Shown here one piece after another: positions 35,673 to 41,245 of a stretch of 41,245 nt of DNA. The first letter of the stretch is position 1, and each line of letters starts with the position of its first letter. Where the stretch lies: NCBI GenBank assembly GCA_903824295.1, contig CAIJWE010000025.1, forward strand, positions 1-41,245, written 5' to 3'. The notes under the pieces were generated by a model. It was not told where the DNA came from, made no database searches, and saw nothing but the letters and a program-made list of their open reading frames with translations. A program made the translations under genes and the position numbers. Source of the DNA: an uncultured Chlorobiaceae bacterium (GTDB lineage Bacteria; Bacteroidota; Chlorobiia; Chlorobiales; Chlorobiaceae).

Positions 35673-38578
35673 CTTTTATCTTGATTATAAGGATTATTCA
35701 AAGTACACATATATGCAAATAACACAATAATTTCGAATGCTTCCCCTACTGCATCAACGCCAAAGCCTGGTATTAGCCGTCCTGTGAATGGGACTATATC
35801 ATAATAGGAAGCGAATAGAAAAAGTGTAACACCAATCCACAAGTTGCAAGCAAGCAGTTGCCCAATTAGTTGACGATTTATTGTGAATTCTTGAGGATTT
35901 TGTCTCCATGCATCGCCAATGCTGAAAAAATAAACATAAAAGCCCAATGCCAAAACACCAAACAACAAGCCAATCCAACCCCAGCCACGCATCGAGCCAA
36001 GATATACGCCAGGAATGGCAAAATCATTCAATATTACAGGTGACTGGCCCGCAGAAACAAGTTGGTGAAAATTGTTTTCTTCGCTGTAAATATCATAATC
36101 ATTACCTCTACCAGCTTCTACCTTCTCAGCATAATGAAGCATCACTTCCATCCATTGCATATCACTTTCGGAATAGAGATAACCCGCATTTTTCACATCG
36201 CCTGGTGAAATATAATTTTGTATACGGCGAGACACCCTACTATAGTTAATATTTTCTGTATTAGAATATATATTTGAAACCTCCCAAACTCCAATCCCAA
36301 GAACAAGAATGCAAACAATCAAACTCAAACTAAAATTCCAGTTCATAATTCGAATATTGTTTTTTCCAGCACCCGATATTACTTTAGAAGAACAGAATAT
36401 CAAAAACATCCAAGTCGCAGCGATTCCAAATACATATACAAAAAAACCAAAATCAGAAAAAACCCCTATTAAAACCCAAATACAAACAAAAGCCAAATTT
36501 CCAATAATCCACAGCCAAAGTTTGTGGGTCAACAAATTAGTCTTATACCATTCTTTATTTTTCGAAATACCATAAAATGCTTTATGTTCAATGTTTTCGT
36601 ACGCTGGATTAGTTTGGCAATTAATTTTCCAACAAAATATATTTTCCCCCATATACCGATCAGTTGGTGTAGGTATCGTAGATGTAAGTATTTCCATTAA
36701 TTGTCTTAATACAATAAGCAAAATCAGCACGGCGGCTGCCGTGCCGTAATGTCCAAGAAACGATATAAAAATTGCTATTAAAATGATTATTCCGATTTTA
36801 GTCGGCCATTTCAAATTGGCAATACTCGGAAATTTCTGCTCAATCCAAATAATCGTTTTTTCTATAAAATTAAGATTTAATATCAATATCAAAAAAAATA
36901 ACAAACCACCAACCAACTCAAAAACATAAAAGTGATTGTCCTTCATTGAATTACTAAAAGGTTTAAGAAACGATATCTCTTCTTTTAAATAACTGTTCCA
37001 AATCGGCGACACAAAACTTTCTGTTATGCCATTATACGCTTTTACACAAATAATAATAATAAAAATAGAAATAATTGATTTCCATATCCAGTTATAACTT
37101 ATTTTAAGTTGGATATATTTTTTGGTTTTTGAAAATAATCCTTTTTTTATTGTAATATATTTAAGACTGGCATTGTTTAAAAACGACCTGTTGATCACAA
37201 TTATTAACAAAAACATTGTAAAAAGTGAGAACAAAGTTGTAAGATACGCAACAGGATAAATATTTTCAAAATATGGATATGTAAAAGTCAATTTCTCGGC
37301 AATCAATAATTTTTGATTTAAAAAAAACCAAAACAAAGTAAACATACCCAAGATATACCAACGCATATCTTGAATTTTTTCAGCTTGTGAGCCTCCTCCT
37401 GATTCAGGAAATGACAAAAACAAAATCACCCCCAAAACCAACCATACAACTGCCAATACCCAATGTTTCGACCAATAAAAAGCTTTATTTAAAACCCGTG
37501 ATTTGTATGTGATTCCGCCCGCTACAAGTTGTTGATTTACTGCATTAATTTTTGGAATAAAGCTTCCTGAAGTCGATAACAGTACTGTATCTTCTTTTTC
37601 TGATTCCTGGAAAATCAGATTATTGTTTTTAACTCCAGAAAGTTCACAAACATTTCCTGAAAGGGCATTAGAAAATGCAGGAATATAAAAATCGGTAGGC
37701 AAAGGGTAATATGATTTCAGCATTTGCTTAAGATACACGCCTGTTTTAGAACTATCACCTCTTGCTTTTGTTATTCCGTCAATTGGAATCGTGGTGGTTA
37801 TAGCTTTGGGGAAGGTTACTGAAAAATGTGAATCATTTCTTTTTATGAGAATATGACCCGCACCCCAATCTGTAAATACTTGCACTGGTTTTGCAAAATA
37901 TGTTCTAATGCTGTCTGATAAATTTTTGTTATTCTCTTGTTTTTTTATGCTCCAACTTTTCATTTTAAAAAACTGGATTTTTAATTCTGAGCCTTGAGAT
38001 AACGTCTTAGAATAGCAATAACCAACATCATTTATTCTTGTGGATTTGTCGAGGATTACAAGCCTGTATTCGCCATTTTTCTTATGAATAAACGAGTTGA
38101 ATTCAATTTCGCCATTATTTACTGAATTAAGAAGTTTAAGAGTTAAGCGGTCAGCAAATAAATCTTTGAGCATATAGTAACCATCATCAAAATCTTTTAA
38201 TCTTCTTAAAATATAATCACCAGTAACTCGAATATTAAAAATGGTAATTATGCTGTTTTTTCCTATTTCGTAAAGATTGATATTTTCGTTATTGATAAAA
38301 TAATACAAACAACTATCTGTATTGTTGATTTTGTATGAAAAGGCTCCTTTATCATACGATACTGTCATATACTTTTCAGGTATACCTTTAAAGCACACAT
38401 CGGAGTTCTCGCCAATGGTTAAATCATTGCTATTGGGCAAATCAAATTGTGTAATTGAGAAATACAAACGATCATTCGTGGCATTTATATATCCGAACCA
38501 TACAATACTGATTGTAGCTAAAATAGTTGCAACCGTCATACCAATAAACCCGTTTTGGAATGGGAATTTGAATTTCAT
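35669..38578 (-). CDS. Divergent SEDS (FtsW/RodA)-like polytopic protein with large extracytoplasmic domain
   Basis: The 969-residue protein starts with a TM segment (about 10-31), then has a roughly 340-residue non-membrane, probably extracytoplasmic region, then about a dozen TM segments from residue 373 to the end. The C-terminal half resembles SEDS peptidoglycan glycosyltransferases: FLGHYGTAAAVLILLIVL, then LNDFAIPGVYLGSMRGWGWIGLLFG, where D852 would match the catalytic Asp of the DFIF...EElGfiG loop, and P930-FTGRLIPGFGVD, equivalent to the PvTGlPLPF motif. Similarity is motif-level and the protein is more than twice normal SEDS length. The PBP-like partner in the same cassette supports the call. 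An ATGA overlap joins it to a 36-codon ORF upstream. Confidence 0.68.
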   Translation of the reverse strand: MKFKFPFQNGFIGMTVATILATISIVWFGYINATNDRLYFSITQFDLPNSNDLTIGENSDVCFKGIPEKYMTVSYDKGAFSYKINNTDSCLYYFINNENINLYEIGKNSIITIFNIRVTGDYILRRLKDFDDGYYMLKDLFADRLTLKLLNSVNNGEIEFNSFIHKKNGEYRLVILDKSTRINDVGYCYSKTLSQGSELKIQFFKMKSWSIKKQENNKNLSDSIRTYFAKPVQVFTDWGAGHILIKRNDSHFSVTFPKAITTTIPIDGITKARGDSSKTGVYLKQMLKSYYPLPTDFYIPAFSNALSGNVCELSGVKNNNLIFQESEKEDTVLLSTSGSFIPKINAVNQQLVAGGITYKSRVLNKAFYWSKHWVLAVVWLVLGVILFLSFPESGGGSQAEKIQDMRWYILGMFTLFWFFLNQKLLIAEKLTFTYPYFENIYPVAYLTTLFSLFTMFLLIIVINRSFLNNASLKYITIKKGLFSKTKKYIQLKISYNWIWKSIISIFIIIICVKAYNGITESFVSPIWNSYLKEEISFLKPFSNSMKDNHFYVFELVGGLLFFLILILNLNFIEKTIIWIEQKFPSIANLKWPTKIGIIILIAIFISFLGHYGTAAAVLILLIVLRQLMEILTSTIPTPTDRYMGENIFCWKINCQTNPAYENIEHKAFYGISKNKEWYKTNLLTHKLWLWIIGNLAFVCIWVLIGVFSDFGFFVYVFGIAATWMFLIFCSSKVISGAGKNNIRIMNWNFSLSLIVCILVLGIGVWEVSNIYSNTENINYSRVSRRIQNYISPGDVKNAGYLYSESDMQWMEVMLHYAEKVEAGRGNDYDIYSEENNFHQLVSAGQSPVILNDFAIPGVYLGSMRGWGWIGLLFGVLALGFYVYFFSIGDAWRQNPQEFTINRQLIGQLLACNLWIGVTLFLFASYYDIVPFTGRLIPGFGVDAVGEAFEIIVLFAYMCTLNNPYNQDKR

Positions 38579-38685
38579 TCTTTATTCTCAATTATAAGAT
38601 TCAGAAAGATTGCGTAGGCCCTGGATAAACGCATGAGGTATCTGTTTGCTGCTTCAGAGGTTTTTGCATTGGGTCGCAGTGGCAT
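38575..38685 (-). CDS. Small 36-codon ORF coupled to the SEDS-like gene
   Basis: ATG 38685 opens MPLRPNAKTSEAANRYLMRLS... and ends in a TGA that overlaps the ATG of the SEDS-like gene (ATGA at 38575-38578). The open frame continues upstream to a stop just before a CAA codon, adding about 13 residues without another ATG. It may be a translated leader that couples ribosomes to the SEDS-like start, or the tail of a truncated gene carried into the island. No similarity recognised. Confidence 0.4.
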   Translation of the reverse strand: MPLRPNAKTSEAANRYLMRLSRAYAIFLNLIIENKE

Positions 38686-38734
38686 CAGCAAAGTTGCATT
38701 GGCAAAAGGTGTATGTAGCCATTGTCAAATCTTT

Positions 38735-38744
38735 AGTCGCGACT
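38735..38744. promoter_or_regulatory. Palindrome AGTCGCGACT upstream of the cassette
   Basis: A perfect 10-bp palindrome followed by TAA lies 50 bp before the small leader ORF. A related palindrome sharing the GACTTAA core is at 38828-38839. The pair could be operator half-sites for a repressor of the cassette; no regulator gene is seen in the window. Confidence 0.3.
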
Positions 38745-38827
38745 TAATATCGCCATATTACGTCGCAACATATTCTCTGAACAACTGTACTCAATAACAA
38801 AATAAATACACATAAAATATATAATGC

Positions 38828-38839
38828 CGACTTAAGTCG
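38828..38839. promoter_or_regulatory. Palindrome CGACTTAAGTCG upstream of the cassette
   Basis: A perfect 12-bp palindrome lies immediately upstream (on the minus strand) of the TATATATTTTATG stretch, where an operator overlapping a promoter could sit. It shares the GACTTAA core with the palindrome at 38735-38744. Confidence 0.35.
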
Positions 38840-38964
38840 ACTACACGGAATACACTAAAACAAGACGAATAATGAAGCGTTACGATAAAAAAAGCTTTGA
38901 ATCGGCGGACTTTGGGTGGGTGTATGTGGCATTTTTGTATATATAATTTGCAATTACTGACCGC

Positions 38965-39073
38965 CATCACGTACTACAAATAACTCACTCTCAATGTATT
39001 CAACATTTTCAACTATATAAACGATTAGTGTAAATTTTTATTAAAAATCACCGAAAAAGATCAGTTTTACAGC
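38965..39073. repeat. Dispersed repeat, copy A (upstream of ppx)
   Basis: A 109-bp stretch matches 40707-40814 in the same orientation. A 23-bp core is identical (38992-39014, starting CAATGTATTCAACATTTTC), with further matches on both sides (TACAAATAACT before it; GTAAATT, TTAAAATCA, AAAAAG and TTTAC after it). It carries no transposase and lies in non-coding DNA. Confidence 0.75.
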
Positions 39074-39429
39074 ATAGCTACCAGTCTGTTATTGATCGAA
39101 CTTTGTGTATCTGTTGTGCTGCGCACCTGGCAATCAGACTCATGATAAGCTCACAGCGGCATTCCTCACTTTCCAAAATCTCACTTTGCACAACATCACG
39201 TTGAGTGAATACTCTCAAAACCCATATATTTACCATATCTTAACGGAACCAAAATTTTACGTACGAGTTGACCCCTGACACGCAGGTATCTGTTGGCTGA
39301 TTTATCGCCAACAGAGCCCGCATACATCGGCAAATTGGATATGGTTTTGCTTCTGTCAATGTTGCACCAGCAACCTGAACAAGAACTTTTTCGGGAGGTA
39401 GCGCTTCTCGACAATAATAACGCACTCAA

Positions 39430-40371
39430 ATGAGTACAAGAGTTTCATGTATCGACATCGGCACCAACACCGCCCTGCTGCTCATTGCCGACCTTGATCC
39501 GGCAGCGGGCACTATCCTGCCGGTTTACCACAAGCAGACCATTGTTCGGCTGGGCAAAAATGTGGATGCCGCCAAAACCATTGACGCGCAAGGGTTGCAG
39601 CGCCTCATCGACTGCATGATTGACTATCGCCAGCTCAGCGATGAGCACGAGGCCGACACCATCATTGCCGCAGGCACCAGCGCCCTGAGAGATGCCAAAA
39701 ACCGCACGGAGGTAATCGAGGCGGTTGAGCGTGCTGCCGCGATAACCATTGAGTGTATCTCCGGTAAAGAGGAGGCTGACCTCACCTTCAGCGGCGCTGT
39801 CGCCGGTATGAGCGATATCCCCGAACTCTTTACCGTCATCGACATCGGCGGCGGCAGTACGGAGATCTCCATGGGATCACCCGGCGCCATCACGGAGAGC
39901 GTCAGCCTTGACATCGGTTCGGTGAGGCTCACGGAGCGCTTTTTCACCACACTGCCCCCGTCGACAAGTGAAATTGATGCTGCCAAAAGCTGCATCGACC
40001 AGCTCCTCACAGCTAACATCATTCCCTTTTTTGCTTCCAGAGAGCACGTCTACGGCGTTGCCGGCACTATCACCACCATCGCCCAGGTTGATCAGGGGCT
40101 GAAACATTTCGACGCCCTGAAGGTGCACAACTACCCCCTCACCTACGAGGAGGTGCACTCCTTTCTCGACCGTCTCAAAACGAGCACCCTTGAGCAAATC
40201 ATCGAGCTTGGCATCCCCGAAGGAAGGGCCGACGTCATCACCATGGGAATGCTCATCCTGCACCAATTCATGCGCCTGCTTGGTGTCGGCGAGATCCGCG
40301 TCAGCATTCAGGGGCTGCGCTTCGGCCTTGCCCAGAGAGAGCTGCTTCGTCTCCAGAAAAACAACGACTAA
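39430..40371 (+). CDS. ppx: Exopolyphosphatase / Ppx-GppA phosphatase
   Basis: The 313-residue actin-like-fold protein starts MSTRVSCIDIGTNTALLLIADL, with the phosphate-1 motif DIGTNT, and continues with AAGTSALRDAKNR, ISGKEEADLTFSGA and the phosphate-2 motif VIDIGGGSTEIS, plus VYGVAGTITTIAQV. Such enzymes hydrolyse polyphosphate or (p)ppGpp-type guanosine pentaphosphate. The length corresponds to the short two-domain form, lacking the C-terminal HD-like domains of E. coli Ppx. ATG 39430 is fixed by an in-frame stop shortly upstream. Base composition returns to that of the housekeeping region, so the A+T-rich cassette ends before it. It is bracketed by two copies of a dispersed repeat. Confidence 0.93.
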   Translation: MSTRVSCIDIGTNTALLLIADLDPAAGTILPVYHKQTIVRLGKNVDAAKTIDAQGLQRLIDCMIDYRQLSDEHEADTIIAAGTSALRDAKNRTEVIEAVERAAAITIECISGKEEADLTFSGAVAGMSDIPELFTVIDIGGGSTEISMGSPGAITESVSLDIGSVRLTERFFTTLPPSTSEIDAAKSCIDQLLTANIIPFFASREHVYGVAGTITTIAQVDQGLKHFDALKVHNYPLTYEEVHSFLDRLKTSTLEQIIELGIPEGRADVITMGMLILHQFMRLLGVGEIRVSIQGLRFGLAQRELLRLQKNND

Positions 40372-41123
40372 ACCGCAGGGTCAGTCATTAATAATTTTCA
40401 TCCTTCCAGCCAACTGCATGAAATATTGCGGCCTTGACCAAATTTTCAGCGGCTTGATTATTATACGAAAGTGTTGATTATCAGAACTATTGATCCCATT
40501 TTTGCTGAAAACAAAAAAACGGTTAATCCGACAAGCTGCGAACCATGAACGTTGAACCTGTCAGCCCATTTTCCTCTGTTTAAATCTTGTTCCGATCAAG
40601 ATGAATTGCGTTCCTCGGGGGTGCACCGCTTCAACACACATCACACAAAAAGGCAAGCACTTTTGATAAGAAGTTTCTACGGCGGCCTTTGCGAGGGTGA
40701 GTGGTACATCATACGCTACAAATAACTTGCCTCCAATGTATTCAACATTTTCAACTCTGAAAACATTTGAGGTAAATTATCACTTAAAATCAGCTAAAAA
40801 GCTCAACTTTACGCCGTATCCACTTGCCAGAATCAGAGAGCGCACCGCTGGCGATCGAGACTGTGATATGGCTCACTGAAGGGGCACCAACTGCACGCAA
40901 GGCAGGGAAGGGATTTCTCAACCATCTTGAGGATGCAAACCATACAATGCCAATTCGGAGATCACGCGACTTGCGGTGAGGGTTGCGACAGGTGCAGGCA
41001 ACTCTTTCTTTCAACGGCAAACTTCTGAATTTCCGGTCGGGAGACCGTTGTATCCCATCTCTTTGCCTGGCAGTGATATGTTCCTCGGAACAAGCTTGCG
41101 AAGGGTGATGCTTAAAAAAAGGC
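40372..41123. other. Intergenic region between ppx and the rRNA operon
   Basis: About 750 bp without a gene I can support. It contains repeat copy B (40707-40814). A 111-codon minus-strand frame (40790-41125) has no recognisable domain and overlaps the repeat, so I treat it as chance. No terminator for ppx is evident. Confidence 0.5.
40707..40814. repeat. Dispersed repeat, copy B (downstream of ppx)
   Basis: Direct-orientation counterpart of 38965-39073, with the identical 23-bp core at 40734-40756. Read on the minus strand, both copies can encode VENVEYI...LFV, but both have two stop codons just upstream, so this is probably a remnant or a non-coding element. Confidence 0.75.
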
Positions 41124-41160
41124 AAAAAAAAAGCCCTCCAGTATTAGTGGGGGGCTTTTT
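41124..41160 (-). terminator. Rho-independent terminator of the rRNA operon
   Basis: On the minus strand, AAAAAGCCCCCC, a short loop, then GGAGGGCTT followed by a long T-run (the A-run at 41124-41132 on the plus strand) forms a classic terminator a few nt after the 5S rRNA. One stem position is mismatched. Confidence 0.85.
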
Positions 41161-41169
41161 TATAAAAAC

Positions 41170-41245
41170 TCGGCGACGACCTACTCTCCCGCTTTTAGGC
41201 AGTACCATCGGCTCTCCAGGGCTTAACTACTCTGTTCGGAATGGG
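41170..41245 (-). rRNA. rrf: 5S ribosomal RNA, 3' part (partial at window edge)
   Basis: Read on the minus strand, the sequence has the hallmark 5S segments CCCATTCCGAAC near the edge, GTTAAGCCC, CCGATGGTACTGC and GGGAGAGTAGGTCGTCGCC. About 76 nt of the 3' part are present and the 5' part lies beyond the right edge. It should be the last gene of an rRNA operon transcribed leftwards, with its terminator at 41124-41160. The exact 3' end is uncertain by a few nt. Confidence 0.93.

Larger units (their letters stand above)
38686..39429. other. Intergenic region upstream of the cassette and of ppx
   Basis: About 740 bp without a convincing gene. It contains two short palindromes upstream of the cassette (38735-38744 and 38828-38839), a copy of a dispersed repeat (38965-39073), and an 8-bp-stem hairpin (CTGTTGGC...GCCAACAG, 39290-39314) before ppx. 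Promoters for the minus-strand cassette and for plus-strand ppx must both lie here or close by. An A+T-rich TATATATTTTATG stretch on the minus strand (about 38807-38822) is a candidate -10 region. Confidence 0.5.

Noticed and set aside
39196-39429. 77-codon and 61-codon minus-strand frames just upstream of ppx
   Set aside because: They occupy the ppx promoter region, lack recognisable motifs and ribosome sites, and overlap each other in different frames.
26691-39429. Prophage or integrative element
   Set aside because: No integrase, terminase, capsid, portal, relaxase or tRNA target; the genes are membrane and wall-enzyme types.
40790-41125. 111-codon minus-strand frame between ppx and the rRNA terminator
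   Set aside because: No domain or compositional support; it overlaps repeat copy B and touches the rRNA terminator, so it is probably a chance frame.
1-41245. CRISPR array or tRNA genes
   Set aside because: I saw no regularly spaced short repeats with unique spacers and no cloverleaf-like sequence ending in a tRNA 3' arm; the only repeats are the 39-bp units in the DUF1016 gene and the ppx-flanking pair.

Overview
The window is a circa 41-kb stretch of bacterial chromosome. The core gene set (C5-pathway hemL, metal-type kdsA, an OstA/LptC-like envelope protein, plsY/gpsA, purM, lysC, ruvX, prmA, ppx) and the coding style suggest a green sulfur bacterium (Chlorobiaceae: Chlorobium, Pelodictyon or Prosthecochloris). 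That placement is inference from gene content; no taxonomic marker is complete here, because only the 3' part of a 5S rRNA is present at the right edge.

Layout. (1) 1-4204, minus strand: a type I restriction-modification locus, hsdM - DUF1016 nuclease - hsdS - unrecognised partial gene, tightly coupled by ATGA-type overlaps; hsdR is not in view and could lie beyond the left edge. (2) 4326-4848: a small DUF4160/DUF2442 pair. (3) 4969-26690: housekeeping genes in several short operons. These are a WecB-like epimerase homologue; an OstA/LptC-like protein; fmdB-type zinc ribbon; recO; hemL; DUF190-crcB-small membrane protein; a SOUL lipoprotein; ruvX-pyrE-tyrA-nadK-unknown; kdsA plus a KdsC-like HAD protein; a ClpB fragment limited to the M-domain and second ATPase; nagZ-sixA; lysC-purM-plsY-gpsA; an NlpC/P60 lipoprotein; and prmA. 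(4) 26813-38685: a strikingly A+T-rich, all-minus-strand cassette of seven large genes plus a small leading ORF, unlike its neighbours in base composition. (5) 38686-41245: repeat-bearing intergenic DNA on both sides of ppx, then the end of an rRNA operon (terminator and 3' end of 5S rRNA, minus strand).

The most interesting content is the cassette in (4). In transcription order it encodes: a 36-aa ORF; a 969-aa polytopic protein whose C-terminal half resembles SEDS (FtsW/RodA) glycosyltransferases; a six-TM coiled-coil membrane protein; a P-loop protein with GTPase-like motifs; an unknown 213-aa protein; a 528-aa protein with one TM segment near its C-terminus; an 887-aa membrane-anchored penicillin-binding-protein-like transpeptidase with complete SxxK, SxN and KTG motifs; and a membrane HExxH (HELTH) protease-like protein. 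ATGA overlaps and 7-10-nt gaps join most of them. I infer a horizontally acquired, dedicated peptidoglycan polymerase/crosslinker (SEDS + PBP) under the control of an NTPase and membrane signalling proteins. It could be an envelope-remodelling, conflict or defence system. This exact combination is not one I recognise as described.

Smaller points of interest: loss of the nucleophilic Asp in the KdsC-like protein next to kdsA, replacement of several catalytic positions in the WecB-like protein, a palindrome-built 13-residue repeat inside the DUF1016 gene, a structured 100-bp element inside the cassette, and a roughly 108-bp repeat pair bracketing ppx.
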